From Sutcliffiella rhizosphaerae (GTDB lineage Bacteria; Bacillota; Bacilli; Bacillales; Bacillaceae_I), in assembly GCF_917563925.1 (NCBI RefSeq), contig NZ_CAKJTJ010000001.1, positions 248,001 to 312,000 on the forward strand: a stretch of 64,000 nucleotides of DNA. The letters are read 5' to 3'. How positions within the stretch are numbered: the first letter of the stretch is position 1; the number at the start of each line of letters is the position of its first letter. The notes under the pieces were generated by a model, which worked only from the letters and a program-made list of their open reading frames with translations, did not search any database and was not told where the DNA came from. The translations under genes and the position numbers were made by a program. Positions 36,829-47,499 of the stretch are shown in pieces.

Positions 36829-36848
36829 ATTAGCAAAGCTATGACTTA

Positions 36849-39497
36849 TTACCCTTTTAATTCTTCGATACGAGCCTTCACAGCGTTGCGTTTTTCCACA
36901 TAATCTTTTTCTTTTGCTTTTTCTTCTTCTATTACATTTTCAGGAGCTTTTATGATGAAACCTTGATTAGATAGCTTTTTCTGTACACGATCAACTTCTT
37001 TATTAAGCTTGGCAAGCTCTTTATTCAAACGTGCAATCTCTTCATCAATGTTAATAAGACCCTGTAATGGCAGGATTAACTCCGCCCCAGTTACAACAGC
37101 TGTCATTGCTTTTTCTCCGTCTCCCAATGATACATCTATACCTATTAGCAGGTCACTCGGGTTACAGAAGCGTTCAAGATAAGAACGGTTTACTTCTAGT
37201 TTTTCAGCAATGTCAGTAGTTTTCGTTTTTACAAGCAGTTTAACTTGCTTGCTCATTGGCGTGTTCACTTCTGCACGTACATTACGGACACTGCGAATGA
37301 TGTCCACTAATAAACGCATATCAGCAGCTGCATCTTTATCTGTAAGCTCGCTCTTCACCTCTGGCCATTTCGCAACTGTAATAGACTCTCCTTCATGAGG
37401 AAGCTGCTGCCATATTTCTTCTGTAATAAATGGCATGAATGGATGCAATAATCGCATCGTGTTATCAAGCACATAAGCTAAAATGGAACGAGTTGTCTTT
37501 TTAGCTGCTTCATCTTCACCATAAAGTGGTAGCTTAGCCATTTCAATATACCAGTCACAGAAATCATCCCAGATGAAGTTGTATAGCGCACGCCCTACTT
37601 CCCCAAACTCGTATTTCTCAGCAAGTTTTGTTACTGTCTCGATTGTTTCGTTTAAACGAGTTAAGATCCACTTGTCAGCCACAGACTTTTTGCCACTTAA
37701 ATCGATTTCTTGAAATTTCATATCACCCATATTCATTAAAGCAAAACGGGAGGCATTCCAGATCTTATTGGCGAAATTCCAAGTAGATTCGACTTTTTCA
37801 TAACTGAAACGAAGGTCTTGACCAGGTGAACTTCCAGTAGATAAGAAATAACGCAAGGAATCTGCGCCGTACTTCTCGATAACCTCCATTGGATCAACAC
37901 CATTACCAAGGGATTTACTCATTTTTCGACCTTGCTCATCACGAACTAGTCCGTGGATCAATACGTCATTGAACGGGCGTTCCCCAGTGAATTCAAGACC
38001 TTGGAAAATCATACGAGATACCCAGAAGAAAATGATATCATAACCAGTAACTAAACAAGCGGTTGGGTAATAACGTTGATAATCCAATGATTCGGTCTCA
38101 GGCCAGCCCATTGTTGAGAACGGCCATAACGCTGAACTAAACCAAGTATCCAATACATCTGTATCTTGCTCCCAGTTTTCGATATCTGTAGGTGGTTCAT
38201 GATCTACATGAATTTCCCCAGTTTCTTTATGATACCAAGCTGGAATACGATGTCCCCACCAAAGTTGACGGGAAATACACCAATCTCGAATATTTTCCAT
38301 CCAGCGCAAATAAGTATTCTCAAAACGGTTTGGAACGAAATTAACTTTATCTTCGTTTGATTGCAGCTCAATCGCTTTGTCAGCAAGTGGTTGCATTTTT
38401 ACAAACCATTGTGTAGAAAGGTAAGGCTCAACTACTGCACCACTGCGCTCACTGTGTCCAACAGAATGTAGGTGGTCTTCTATCTTGAAAAGAACACCTT
38501 CTTCCTGCAAATCTTTTACAAGTTGTTTCCGGCATTCAAAACGATCTAGCCCTTCGTATTTACCAGCCTTTTCGTTCATGCTACCATCTTCATTCATAAC
38601 GAGTATTCGCCCCAAGTTATGTCGGTTCCCAATTTCGAAATCATTCGGGTCATGTGCTGATGTTATTTTAACTGCACCAGAACCGAATTCCATATCCACA
38701 TAGTCATCAGCCACAATTGGAATCTCACGGCCAGTAATTGGTAATGTCACCATTTTTCCAATTAAATGCTTATAGCGCTCATCTTCAGGATGAACTGCGA
38801 CTGCGGTATCACCAAGCATCGTTTCTGGACGTGTTGTGGCAATTTCAATATGTCCAGATCCATCAGATAATGGATATCTCATATGATAGAACGCCCCTTG
38901 TACATCCTGGTAAATAACCTCAATATCTGAAAGAGCTGTTTTCGTAGCTGGATCCCAGTTAATAATATACTCTCCGCGATAAATAAGTCCTTTTTTATAT
39001 AGTTTTACAAATACTTCACGAACTGCCTTGGAAAGTCCTTCATCTAATGTGAATCGTTCGCGGCTATAATCCAAGCCAAGACCAAGTTTAGACCACTGCG
39101 TTCGGATATGCTTGGCATATTCATCTTTCCATTTCCAAGCTTCTTCCATAAACTTTTCGCGACCTAGATCATAACGTGAAATTCCTTGGTTACGTAGCTT
39201 CTCGTCTACTTTAGCCTGTGTAGCAATTCCGGCATGATCCATTCCTGGTAGCCATAAAACATCAAATCCCTGCATACGCTTCATACGTGTGATGATATCT
39301 TGTAACGTGGTATCCCATGCATGACCAAGGTGTAATTTACCCGTTACATTTGGTGGTGGAATTACAATCGTGTAAGGTGATTTCTCCTGATCATTTGTCG
39401 CTTCAAAAAAACGACCATCCTGCCAATATTGATAACGGTTTTTCTCTATCGTTTGCGGGTCATATTTTGTAGGGAGATTTACTTCATTCGTTTCCAT
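36849..39497 (-). CDS. valS: Valyl-tRNA synthetase
   Basis: 882 aa class I synthetase with the HIGH motif as HLGHA ([14 protein letters not shown]), KMSKSLGN, the CP1 editing domain between them, an anticodon-binding domain and the C-terminal coiled coil ([26 protein letters not shown]). The start is the ATG at 39497 behind GGAGGAAAGT; a longer upstream frame runs through the leader. Controlled by an upstream T-box (separate entry). Confidence 0.97.
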   Translation of the reverse strand: METNEVNLPTKYDPQTIEKNRYQYWQDGRFFEATNDQEKSPYTIVIPPPNVTGKLHLGHAWDTTLQDIITRMKRMQGFDVLWLPGMDHAGIATQAKVDEKLRNQGISRYDLGREKFMEEAWKWKDEYAKHIRTQWSKLGLGLDYSRERFTLDEGLSKAVREVFVKLYKKGLIYRGEYIINWDPATKTALSDIEVIYQDVQGAFYHMRYPLSDGSGHIEIATTRPETMLGDTAVAVHPEDERYKHLIGKMVTLPITGREIPIVADDYVDMEFGSGAVKITSAHDPNDFEIGNRHNLGRILVMNEDGSMNEKAGKYEGLDRFECRKQLVKDLQEEGVLFKIEDHLHSVGHSERSGAVVEPYLSTQWFVKMQPLADKAIELQSNEDKVNFVPNRFENTYLRWMENIRDWCISRQLWWGHRIPAWYHKETGEIHVDHEPPTDIENWEQDTDVLDTWFSSALWPFSTMGWPETESLDYQRYYPTACLVTGYDIIFFWVSRMIFQGLEFTGERPFNDVLIHGLVRDEQGRKMSKSLGNGVDPMEVIEKYGADSLRYFLSTGSSPGQDLRFSYEKVESTWNFANKIWNASRFALMNMGDMKFQEIDLSGKKSVADKWILTRLNETIETVTKLAEKYEFGEVGRALYNFIWDDFCDWYIEMAKLPLYGEDEAAKKTTRSILAYVLDNTMRLLHPFMPFITEEIWQQLPHEGESITVAKWPEVKSELTDKDAAADMRLLVDIIRSVRNVRAEVNTPMSKQVKLLVKTKTTDIAEKLEVNRSYLERFCNPSDLLIGIDVSLGDGEKAMTAVVTGAELILPLQGLINIDEEIARLNKELAKLNKEVDRVQKKLSNQGFIIKAPENVIEEEKAKEKDYVEKRNAVKARIEELKG

Positions 39498-39571
39498 AAT
39501 ACTTTCCTCCTGTTCTTTTAAGAAATGGCATTGTTTCGGTTTGTTGTTGAGAATAAACCGAAACAAGCCAA

Positions 39572-39828
39572 CAAAAAACTCCCTTCATCCAATAAAAGGA
39601 CGAAAGGAGTTAAGTTTCGCGGTACCACCTTTTTTCACAGGGAAATAATGAGACTTCCCCTGTACACTCTAATCGGATAACGGCTTTTCACCGGTTTCAA
39701 CTACTAAACATTTTCATTGAAACTACTCAAGGGCGACCTTCCAATCCAGCTTTCCTAAGAAACCTTTCAGCATATGGTTTCTCTCTCTTAAGGGGCCTGG
39801 CATTGTACTCTTCCCTGTCCATGTATTT
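39572..39828 (-). promoter_or_regulatory. T-box riboswitch leader of valS (valine specifier)
   Basis: The T-box TGGTACCGCG is at 39618-39627 (minus), followed by a terminator stem (AACTCC-TTCGTCC pairing with GGATGAAGGGAGTT) and TTTTTT at 39572-39578. In stem I the specifier GTC (Val) is at 39735-39737 in the context GGTCGCCCTTGAGT, and an AGAGAG motif precedes it. Uncharged tRNA-Val should pair with the specifier and the T-box to allow readthrough. Confidence 0.92.
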
Positions 39829-40012
39829 AAATCATATTATTATCTTTCTATGTTACATAATAGAAGTACTAATAGTCAATAAGCATCTCCAACTTTTTAT
39901 TAACTTATGCATAAAATTTATTATTTGTGCAATTTTGGGCACTAATTTCTAAATAGGCTCATATCTTGGTTATATACGCTTCAAAACTTGTACGTTAAAG
40001 GAGGTACAAACT

Positions 40013-40201
40013 ATGCGGAAATACAATCCCTATTCCTTGCCACCTTGGCTTAGACAAGTTCGGGGTGTATGTGCGCAGTTTATAATTCCCATCTGTGTAT
40101 TTCAAGGAATTCGCACCATTTTTCTACCAACAACGTTTGATGTTTTGATTTTAGCCATATGTATTGTCATTGCAATTTGTTTTCACTTGGAATGGATATA
40201 A
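40013..40201 (+). CDS. Small conserved membrane protein, 62 aa
   Basis: 62-aa protein (MRKYNPYSLPPWLRQVRG then two hydrophobic helices) with a strong AAAGGAGGTAC site before ATG and its own terminator directly after the stop. The opening NPYSLPPWLRQ is distinctive. Expression signals on both sides make this a real gene despite its size. Function unknown. Confidence 0.75.
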   Translation: MRKYNPYSLPPWLRQVRGVCAQFIIPICVFQGIRTIFLPTTFDVLILAICIVIAICFHLEWI

Positions 40202-40205
40202 GAAA

Positions 40206-40234
40206 AGCCGGGCAAACCCGCCCGGTCTTTTTTT
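40206..40234 (+). terminator. Terminator of the 62-aa protein gene
   Basis: GCCGGGC pairs with GCCCGGT (G·T end) followed by seven T on the plus strand. Confidence 0.88.
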
Positions 40235-40364
40235 ATTGCCTATATCCGAATATTTCACTTACACTGAATACTTTTCCTTCCATGTTTAATGATATAAAAA
40301 CGATGCGGAGAGTCTCCTTCTTGAAAAATTAGCATGATAAGCTAGCAGTAATATTTGAAGCAAT

Positions 40365-40403
40365 AAAGAGACCCATTCCAGGTTAACTGGTTTGGGTCTC
40401 TTT
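40365..40403 (-). terminator. Terminator of ysxE
   Basis: AAAGAGACCC pairs with GGGTCTCTTT with an inner stem. The 5' arm uses the last codons of ysxE, so the hairpin overlaps the coding end. Confidence 0.7.
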
Positions 40404-41420
40404 ATTTTTCTTCTGTTCTTCGATTTGATGTATTCTACCTGCAACATACTCGATGTTTTTCGCCATCCAGTAGCCATCCTGAATTTTCTTTACTAACTCA
40501 CGTTCAGAGTGGAAGCGACCCCTCATATTTTTAGGCTGTTGGTACTGATTAACTGCCTGCATAAACGAGGCAGGATGGGATAGGTAACTTAAAGTGAGGT
40601 CTTTTTCGTAATCTTGCAGGCTGAATCCTTTTTGGTAATCATAAAACCAATCTATACAATCATCACAAAAAATAGGATATGTTTTTAAGTAACGCTGATA
40701 AAAACTAATAATGTCATTAGCAGGTGCCGCCTGCTTTGCCCTTTCCCAACTAATAAAATAGCCTCTACCATCAGTATCTTTTACAAAGTGGTGAAAGGAA
40801 ATTCTTCCGTGCGTCATCGCAACCCGATGTTTTTTTGTTTCTTTCACGGCTTCTTGCCAGTCTTCCAATTTTTTTTGGGAAAATTTTTGCGCAAGTGATA
40901 TTTCATGTGCATAAGTACACACCTGTAGTTCAAAAGGGGACATATAAAGCTTTTTCTCACATGAATCTACAAATCTTTCTAATTCTTGTTCTTCTTTCGT
41001 CCAATTTCTGGAAAGATTATTGTAATAGTTCGTTATTTCTTCTTCAGGATATTCTTTTTCAGAAACGGTCATACTATGCAATTTGGCAAGTTCCTTAAAC
41101 ATTAAACTGTCTTTATAATCCACTTCCCGCTCTTCCTCATCCTCAATCCAAGGCATCAGATAATAAGCATCATTCATTGACTCTATAAAATAATACCCCT
41201 GTCTTGTTTGATAAATAGGTACCACCGTTTTAATACCGCGTTGAAAGAGAGAATGAATATTACGGAACAAAGGATATGCACTTTCCTTTTTTATTTTTTT
41301 CAATGCAAATGCACCATTTTTTGTGGCAACCCTCCATACTCCCCCATGCTGTTCGATAAATTCTGGAATCATTCCATATTGATAGATTAATTCTTCGATG
41401 CCATGCACATTCGTCTGCAT
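40383..41420 (-). CDS. ysxE: Spore coat-associated kinase-like protein YsxE (CotS family)
   Basis: 345 aa, aminoglycoside-phosphotransferase/kinase-like fold of the CotS-YsxE-YutH coat family. Segments WRVATKNGAFALKKIKKE (ATP-binding lobe) and HGRISFHHFVKDTDGRGYFISWERAKQAAPANDI (degenerate catalytic loop: the usual HGDLHxxNxL Asp is not in place) indicate a pseudo-kinase. It sits next to spoVID, as in B. subtilis, and belongs to the mother-cell coat set. Identity by sequence type and context. Confidence 0.87.
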   Translation of the reverse strand: MQTNVHGIEELIYQYGMIPEFIEQHGGVWRVATKNGAFALKKIKKESAYPLFRNIHSLFQRGIKTVVPIYQTRQGYYFIESMNDAYYLMPWIEDEEEREVDYKDSLMFKELAKLHSMTVSEKEYPEEEITNYYNNLSRNWTKEEQELERFVDSCEKKLYMSPFELQVCTYAHEISLAQKFSQKKLEDWQEAVKETKKHRVAMTHGRISFHHFVKDTDGRGYFISWERAKQAAPANDIISFYQRYLKTYPIFCDDCIDWFYDYQKGFSLQDYEKDLTLSYLSHPASFMQAVNQYQQPKNMRGRFHSERELVKKIQDGYWMAKNIEYVAGRIHQIEEQKKNKETQTS

Positions 41421-41512
41421 ATCGAAAACTCACTTTCCTCTTTTAATAGTCAACCAACTTAAAAGAAGTGAGAAAGGTTTCCCTCCCTCACATAAATTCC
41501 AAAAGCTGGAAC

Positions 41513-42781
41513 TTAGCTTTTTGAGGAAGCTTTTACCGGAATATATAGCAGCTGTCCTTCATTAATATGGTCGTCTGTTGACAATCTATTAACCCTTATC
41601 AGCTGTTGTATGCTTACGTCATACCTCTCAGCAATATGATCCATAGACTCCCCTTGTTGCACTATACAAATCTTTAGTTTTGTAAATTCCTGACCATCAT
41701 CTTCTGCAAAAATCTTGGTTAAGGATAGATTATTTTCGTCTCTCTCCTCCTGATATTCTGCATATTCCTCCTCTTCGAATTCTGCAACTGCATGATTACC
41801 AGTTCTTTTTTCTGACTGATATTGATTCGATTGAAGGGAATAGAGGGAAGAATAGGCATCCTCATTATCCTGATACAAATAATCGGTAGGATTATAAGGT
41901 GCCTCCTCCTCTTCCGGAGTTTTTCTAGCTTCCACATTAAATGGAACATAGTTTCCGTCGTTATAATTATCATCAGGATCACTTTCATCTATTTCATGTT
42001 GGTTCAGTATCTCTTCTTTGTCGTCCTCTGTATAATACTGATAAGTATCTTCTTCAAATTCATTATCTGATTGAGAGCTACGATACATCGGTTCATACTC
42101 TTGTTCATCTGTATTCTGATACTGATTTTCAAAGACCTCTTCATGATCTTGATTTGGTTCCACTTCATAAACTTCACCATGATCACTGTTAGAAACTACC
42201 CCATAAACTTCATCATGATCCGAGTTCGGCACAACTTCATATTCAGCCTCATGATCACGATTTGGCTCTACTTCATATTCGTGCTCGTTATCCCTGTTCG
42301 CTTCGATCTCGTAAGACTCTTCTTGTACCTCCCAAGGGTGAGTACTTTGTTGATGACCATAAATGCCAGAAATGGAAAGTTCCGCATCTAGGTGCAAGCA
42401 GCCACGCTCTGGAATATTGTAATCAAATGATTCAATAGCTACATAGATATCATCTAAACTCTGAATTCTGTTTTTTGGAATGGTTATATCTACCGGAAAA
42501 CGGTGTTGCAAGGAGCAGACCCCATCTTCCCTCTCTTCCACTTCCTGTACAATCCTGGCCTGTGGCTGGTATTCTTCTTCCTCATTATCCTCACCTAAAT
42601 TTAATTGGTATTCCCCCGTTAATACTAAAGCTCCCCGAATGGAAACATATTGGTCTTGCTCATAAATCTGTATGTCTGGATCTAAAGCGATGGAAATGAG
42701 CTCAGATACTTCCTGTCCCTTTTGAAACCATATAGATTCTTCTACTGAAAATCGCAAGCACGATTGCTGTTCTGAAGACAA
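41513..42781 (-). CDS. spoVID: Stage VI sporulation protein D (coat encasement)
   Basis: 422 aa. The conserved N-terminal domain (LRFSVEESIWFQKGQEVSELISIALDPDIQI) and C-terminal LysM domain (about 370-415, CIVQQGESMDHIAERYDVSIQQLIRVNRL) frame a long acidic, Tyr/Glu-rich middle. It drives coat encasement around the forespore by binding SpoIVA and SafA. Five tandem 12-residue repeats lie at about 161-220 (PNxDHxxxYEV). TTG start with an AGGAGG site. Placed with ysxE and hemL as in B. subtilis. Confidence 0.9.
   Translation of the reverse strand: MSSEQQSCLRFSVEESIWFQKGQEVSELISIALDPDIQIYEQDQYVSIRGALVLTGEYQLNLGEDNEEEEYQPQARIVQEVEEREDGVCSLQHRFPVDITIPKNRIQSLDDIYVAIESFDYNIPERGCLHLDAELSISGIYGHQQSTHPWEVQEESYEIEANRDNEHEYEVEPNRDHEAEYEVVPNSDHDEVYGVVSNSDHGEVYEVEPNQDHEEVFENQYQNTDEQEYEPMYRSSQSDNEFEEDTYQYYTEDDKEEILNQHEIDESDPDDNYNDGNYVPFNVEARKTPEEEEAPYNPTDYLYQDNEDAYSSLYSLQSNQYQSEKRTGNHAVAEFEEEEYAEYQEERDENNLSLTKIFAEDDGQEFTKLKICIVQQGESMDHIAERYDVSIQQLIRVNRLSTDDHINEGQLLYIPVKASSKS
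42122..42301 (-). repeat. Five 12-residue (36-nt) tandem repeats in spoVID
   Basis: Units ANRDNEHEYEVE, PNRDHEAEYEVV, PNSDHDEVYGVV, SNSDHGEVYEVE and PNQDHEEVFENQ follow without gaps. Acidic and aromatic content fits a flexible linker in a coat protein. The copy number may vary between strains. Confidence 0.85.
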
Positions 42782-43033
42782 AGGGGGTTCCTCCTTTCAA
42801 ACCTAAAAATATTTACTATATCAATAAAGATGTATGAACGGAGAGATAGGAATATGAATGAAATGAGAAAAAAGAGCGTATGTGGGTATATTTGAACGTG
42901 GGACGAGGATAGATATATGGGAAAGGACAAGTATTGGGGTGGCTTCTTTTAATAATTGAAGAGAAGGAACGGATAAATCAATTTTGCTCAGTGGTTGACA
43001 GAACTAAAACACCCCACTGTAAATTTTTAAAAA

Positions 43034-43355
43034 CCATTTCATCAAATGAAATGGCAGACTGTTGACAAACCCAAATTATTTTTAGATTTGTATTTAACTG
43101 TTGATCTTCGTTGCAGACGCTTCGCTTTCCGCGGGCGGTCCGGGAACCTCCTCGGGCTGCGCCCTGTGGGGTTTCCCATGTCCCTTCCTCCCGCAGGACA
43201 AGGAAGGCTTCGGCAGCCATTCATCGCACGAAGAAAATGTGTCAGCATTTTCGAGGAGTCTGCGCGTCTTCCACTACGATCAACAAGGGAATTGCATGGA
43301 TTTAAATAAAAATGTACCTTTGTCTACACACTGCCATTTCATCAAATGAAATGGC
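43034..43355. repeat. Palindrome-flanked Bacillus repeat element (MITE-like)
   Basis: A 21-bp palindrome (CCATTTCAT, CAA, ATGAAATGG) occurs at 43034-43054 and again at 43334-43354, exactly 300 bp apart. Inside, GGCAGACTGTTGACAAA is mirrored by TTTGTCTACACACTGCC, and GTTGATC...GACGC by GCGTC...GATCAAC (17 of 21 matches). The GC-rich core (TTCGCTTTCCGCGGGCGG, TTCCTCCCGCAGG) is a type of dispersed repeat common in Bacillus. No protein is supported. It occupies most of the 43.0-43.36 kb gap; the 250 bp before it (42782-43033) is AT-rich with no gene. Confidence 0.75.
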
Positions 43356-43366
43356 ATTTTCCGCAA

Positions 43367-43942
43367 TCAGTTATTTATTATGTGATGGACTTTAATTTTA
43401 TGCCAAATAGTCTTCCAATTCTTTTTTATAATCCGCTCCTCATATATTGCAGCAAGTTCTTTTGTTTCTAAAAAGTAGGGAGTCGGTTTCAATTCTAAAT
43501 TAATGACATCATCTATTCCACAAGGAGAAGTGAGAACTAAATGATTATCCTTGTCTAGCTTTACTCCTAGAGCAGTTGCAGTTTCTGGAAACTTTGAAAT
43601 AGCATCTTCCGAAGAACTATAAGGGGAAAAATTATTAATGATGTGCATTCTTGCTTCATTTTTAACAGACCAAGGTATATTAGGCATTATTCTTATCAAC
43701 TTATTCTCTAATTCCTTTTCAAAATTCTCATCAATGTTTGTGTTATCAAAATAGATAACATCGACATCTGGGGTCTCAGTTCTTTCATGAAACCCATGTA
43801 ATGTATCCCAGATTTTAGAACGTACAAAACCTGCACATATCCACCAATCAGGTAAATTCAATGAACTTGCAGCCTTTATAATTTCCATCATCCTTTCATC
43901 GCTCTGGAGAATCTTTATTACATCTTCTTTATTCGTTAACAT
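43367..43942 (-). CDS. Nucleotidyltransferase-like protein (NTP_transf_6 / DUF925)
   Basis: 191 aa from the ATG at 43942, with AGGGGG 10 nt upstream; a longer frame exists but lacks this signal. The conserved blocks LPDWWICAGFVRSKIWDTLHG, TPDVDVIYFD (metal Asp residues) and HIINNFSPYSSSEDAISKFPETATALGVKL are those of the small nucleotidyltransferase-like family. Substrate unknown. It is a single cargo gene in an island between spoVID and hemL that B. subtilis lacks, beside the repeat element, hence probably acquired. Confidence 0.8.
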   Translation of the reverse strand: MLTNKEDVIKILQSDERMMEIIKAASSLNLPDWWICAGFVRSKIWDTLHGFHERTETPDVDVIYFDNTNIDENFEKELENKLIRIMPNIPWSVKNEARMHIINNFSPYSSSEDAISKFPETATALGVKLDKDNHLVLTSPCGIDDVINLELKPTPYFLETKELAAIYEERIIKKNWKTIWHKIKVHHIINN

Positions 43943-43984
43943 TTTAAAGTATCCCCCTTCCAACTCACGAACATATATTCCCAT

Positions 43985-44338
43985 TTTAACACATCAAAGT
44001 TGAAGGGGGAATATTCCATTAAAATTCCCAAACTGAAAACTACAAATTTATTAAAAAGAGCATATTACCTATGTTTTGATTAGAAAGGGGGCTGCTTCAT
44101 GATTTCCACCTGGCACCTTATAGGATTCACGATCTTAGAATTTTGTGTGCGGGCTAAAATGTGGCGAGTTCGTGCCAAAACGGGGTCAAAGTAATTTTCC
44201 ACTTGCATCCAGAATGAGCAAGATTAAATCTGATAGTAACTTTAGTAAATCCCAAACTCCCAGCTATAAATCCTACCCATCAAATTCAATATCTCACCAT
44301 CATTACCAACACAATTCGAGCAATATAAGTAACAAATA
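43985..44338. other. Intergenic stretch without a supported gene
   Basis: Between the nucleotidyltransferase gene and the hemL terminator. Short open frames occur (32 aa from 44099, 64 aa from 44145) but neither has family signs; they look random or decayed. No hairpins beyond the terminator entry. Confidence 0.5.
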
Positions 44339-44370
44339 AACCGCCCTGGATGCTCACATCCTGGACGGTT
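44339..44370 (-). terminator. Terminator of the hem operon
   Basis: AACCG-T-CC-A-GGATG pairs with CATCC-A-GG-G-CGGTT, followed by TTATTTGTT on the minus strand, just after the hemL stop. Confidence 0.85.
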
Positions 44371-44377
44371 ATCTTTA

Positions 44378-45676
44378 TTACGATTGATTAACCTTTATAG
44401 CAGCAAACGATTTTTCAATTGCTTCTAACGTATTCTCGATATCTTCATCACTATGTGCTGTAGATAGGAACAAGCCTTCAAATTGGGAAGGTGGTAAGAA
44501 CACGCCATTATTTGCCATTTCACGGAAGAATAGTGCAAAGTAGCCTAAGTCTGATGATTTAGCTATATCATAGTTTACTACTTTCTCATCGTTGAAGAAG
44601 AAGCCAATCATCGAACCCGCACGGTTTACTGTTACAGGCACGTTGTACTTTTCGCCTAAGGCGTTAATTCCCTCTTCTAAACGATCTGCCTTCTTTGCAA
44701 ATGCTTTATACGTTTCTGGTGTCAATTGAGATAATGTTTCATATCCTGCCGTCATTGCAAGTGGGTTCCCTGATAATGTTCCCGCCTGATAGATAGGACC
44801 GCTCGGGGCAACTTGGGCCATAATTTCTGCTTTTCCACCGTAGGCACCGACCGGTAGACCTCCTCCTATTACTTTCCCTAGACAGGTTAAATCAGGTGTT
44901 ATCCCGTAGTATCCTTGTGCGCAATGATAATCGACACGGAATCCCGTCATGACTTCATCAAAAATTAATACTGAACCGTATTCAGTAGTAATATCACGTA
45001 AACCTTCTAAAAATCCAGGTAGTGGTGGGACTACACCCATGTTACCGGCAACAGGCTCCACGATAACTCCGGCGATATCTTCACCAAATTCACGGAAAGC
45101 AACTTTTATGCTTTCTAAATCATTGTATGGGACCGTTATAGTATTTTGCGCAACTCCTTCCGGCACTCCAGGACTGTCAGGTAAACCTAGTGTCGCCACA
45201 CCAGATCCAGCTTTAATCAACAATGAATCCCCATGACCGTGATAGCAGCCTTCAAACTTTACAATTTTGTTTCTACCTGTGTATCCGCGCGCTAAACGAA
45301 GAGCACTCATCGTAGCCTCTGTTCCGGAGCTAACCATCCTTACAACTTCAATTGAAGGGACGCGTTCAATAACCAATTTTGCAAGTTCGTTCTCAATAAG
45401 TGTTGGAGCGCCAAAGCTTGTTCCAGATTCTGTTACTTTCTTAATTGCTTCGACTACTCTATCATTCGAATGGCCGTGAATAAGCGGTCCCCAGGAAAGA
45501 ACATAATCTATGTATTCATTACCATCGATGTCATAGATTTTGGAACCTTTTCCCCTCTCCATGAATATTGGATCCATGTCTACGGATTTAAAGGCACGAA
45601 CGGGGCTATTAACCCCGCCCGGCATTAGTTTAGATGCTTCTGCAAATGCTTGTTTAGATTTTTCAAAGCTTCTCAT
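44378..45676 (-). CDS. hemL: Glutamate-1-semialdehyde 2,1-aminomutase
   Basis: PLP enzyme making 5-aminolevulinate, 432 aa. [42 protein letters not shown] and the PLP lysine in [17 protein letters not shown] are canonical. Last gene of hemAXCDBL; about 96 bp after hemB. Works with HemA in the C5 pathway to supply heme, siroheme and B12 precursors. Confidence 0.97.
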   Translation of the reverse strand: MRSFEKSKQAFAEASKLMPGGVNSPVRAFKSVDMDPIFMERGKGSKIYDIDGNEYIDYVLSWGPLIHGHSNDRVVEAIKKVTESGTSFGAPTLIENELAKLVIERVPSIEVVRMVSSGTEATMSALRLARGYTGRNKIVKFEGCYHGHGDSLLIKAGSGVATLGLPDSPGVPEGVAQNTITVPYNDLESIKVAFREFGEDIAGVIVEPVAGNMGVVPPLPGFLEGLRDITTEYGSVLIFDEVMTGFRVDYHCAQGYYGITPDLTCLGKVIGGGLPVGAYGGKAEIMAQVAPSGPIYQAGTLSGNPLAMTAGYETLSQLTPETYKAFAKKADRLEEGINALGEKYNVPVTVNRAGSMIGFFFNDEKVVNYDIAKSSDLGYFALFFREMANNGVFLPPSQFEGLFLSTAHSDEDIENTLEAIEKSFAAIKVNQS

Positions 45677-45772
45677 TCCACTTCACCCTTTCTAAATTTA
45701 AAGAACATTACTGTTATTTTTGACATCTACAAGTGGTCCATTTACCGTGTCTCTTTGTAAAACTCAATAAAT

Positions 45773-46753
45773 TTACTCTTCATTCAACCAACGGGCAACG
45801 TCTTTGGCATAATAAGTGATTATCAAATCTGTTCCGGCACGTTTCATACCGATCATCTTCTCCATTACTGTTTCTCTTTCGTTTATCCAGCCATTTAAAG
45901 CAGCTGCCTTAATCATGGAATACTCTCCGCTTACATTATAAGCAACTACCGGTATATTGAAGTTGTTTTTCACGTCACGGATAATGTCAAGGTAAGCAAG
46001 TGCAGGTTTTACGATTAGGAAATCCGCACCTTCCATCACATCGGATTCAGCTTCACGAATCGCTTCCTGGCGATTAGCTGGATCCATTTGATAAGTTTTT
46101 CTATCACCAAATTGTGGTGAACTGTGGACAGCATCTCGAAAAGGGCCGTAAAATGCAGAAGAATATTTGACTGCATATGACATAATCGGTACGTCTTCAA
46201 ATCCATTCGCATCAAGTCCTTCTCTGATAGCTGCAACAAATCCGTCCATCATGTTGGATGGTGCGATAACATCCGCACCAGCACGAGCCTGACTTACAGC
46301 AGTACGTGCAAGTAGATCTAGTGTTGGATCATTTAGTATATTCCCTTCTTCTACAATTCCACAATGTCCATGGGATGTGTATTGGCAAAGACATGTGTCC
46401 GCAATGACTACAAGTTCAGGGAAGTTCTCTTTTATTAAGGAAATTGCTTGTTGTACAATTCCGTGTTCATGGTAGGCTTGAGTCCCTACTTCATCTTTCT
46501 CTTTTGGCACACCAAAAACAATAACAGATTTTATCCCTAGATCTGATACTTCTGCCATCTCTTCTTTTAATAGATCTAAAGATAAATGGTAGACACCAGG
46601 CATAGATGGTACTTCATTTTTTATATTTTCTCCTTCTACCACAAAAATAGGATAGATAAGATCTTCTTTGTGTAAATGGATTTCACGCACTAATGAGCGC
46701 ATACTTGCTGAGTTTCTTAGTCTACGATGACGGGCAAATTGTAAGTCTTTCAT
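45773..46753 (-). CDS. hemB: Delta-aminolevulinic acid dehydratase (porphobilinogen synthase)
   Basis: 326 aa. The zinc-type cysteine cluster [14 protein letters not shown] and the Schiff-base lysines ([35 protein letters not shown]) are present. Condenses two aminolevulinates. Two bases after hemD, so part of the same operon. Confidence 0.97.
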   Translation of the reverse strand: MKDLQFARHRRLRNSASMRSLVREIHLHKEDLIYPIFVVEGENIKNEVPSMPGVYHLSLDLLKEEMAEVSDLGIKSVIVFGVPKEKDEVGTQAYHEHGIVQQAISLIKENFPELVVIADTCLCQYTSHGHCGIVEEGNILNDPTLDLLARTAVSQARAGADVIAPSNMMDGFVAAIREGLDANGFEDVPIMSYAVKYSSAFYGPFRDAVHSSPQFGDRKTYQMDPANRQEAIREAESDVMEGADFLIVKPALAYLDIIRDVKNNFNIPVVAYNVSGEYSMIKAAALNGWINERETVMEKMIGMKRAGTDLIITYYAKDVARWLNEE

Positions 46754-46755
46754 TT

Positions 46756-47499
46756 TTAATCCTCCCTAGTAAAAAATTGTAATATGTTTTGAATCAACCC
46801 ATCCACAGTGTATTCTTGTGGGCAAATATCTACTTGTATTCCCGCTTTTTCTAAAGCCTGCTTTGTTATTGGACCAATAGCAGCTACCGGACCTTCGGGC
46901 AAGCCAAATATTTTTATAAAATTATGTACAGTAGATGGACTAGTAAAGGTGTATAAATCTATATTTGCTTCCTTTACAATGGTGCATTCCTTTTCTTCAG
47001 GGATACTCAATCTGTTTTCATATACCACTATCTGTTTAACATTGTACCCTAGTTTCGCTAGTTCATCACGTAAAATGGGCCGGGCGAGATTGCCCTGTAT
47101 TAGCAAAATAGACGATGGTTCCCATTGAGCAAACATCTCTACCAAGTCTTCTGCTGAATACTTTTCAGGTATGATATCCACTTCATTTCCTAGTAATAAA
47201 AGAGCTTCTTTTGTTTTTTTTCCCACTGCAGCTGTTTTGTTTGGTAGTTTTCCTTGATACAATTCATAGAAAAACTTCACACCATTAACACTGGTAAAAA
47301 CAATCCATTCGAATGATGAAATGTTTTGTGTAATCTCTTTTTTCAACTCCGCTTGATTAGACGGAAACTGAAACTGAATAAGAGGGACTTCCAATGAGGT
47401 CCCTCCGAGTTCTTGAACTTGACGGGAAAAGTACGATGCCTGCTCTTTGCTTCTTGTGATAAGAATGCGTTTATTGGCTAAAGGCAAAGTACGATTCAT
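46756..47499 (-). CDS. hemD: Uroporphyrinogen-III synthase
   Basis: 247 aa, two-lobed fold that closes and inverts the D ring of hydroxymethylbilane. Sequence is weakly conserved; [39 protein letters not shown] and [18 protein letters not shown] are typical. Its ATG shares one base with the hemC stop (TAATG). Confidence 0.94.
   Translation of the reverse strand: MNRTLPLANKRILITRSKEQASYFSRQVQELGGTSLEVPLIQFQFPSNQAELKKEITQNISSFEWIVFTSVNGVKFFYELYQGKLPNKTAAVGKKTKEALLLLGNEVDIIPEKYSAEDLVEMFAQWEPSSILLIQGNLARPILRDELAKLGYNVKQIVVYENRLSIPEEKECTIVKEANIDLYTFTSPSTVHNFIKIFGLPEGPVAAIGPITKQALEKAGIQVDICPQEYTVDGLIQNILQFFTRED

Noticed and set aside
41719-42391. Several open frames on both strands across spoVID
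   Set aside because: Shadows of the acidic spoVID middle with biased composition; spoVID itself has the signal and the conserved ends.
42978-43349. Short open frames in the 43.0-43.35 kb region
   Set aside because: They arise in the GC-rich palindromic repeat element; several overlapping frames and no family match.
44099-44339. Small open frames of 32 and 64 codons before the hem terminator
   Set aside because: No recognisable protein, odd composition, and no continuity; the sequence looks like decayed or spacer DNA.
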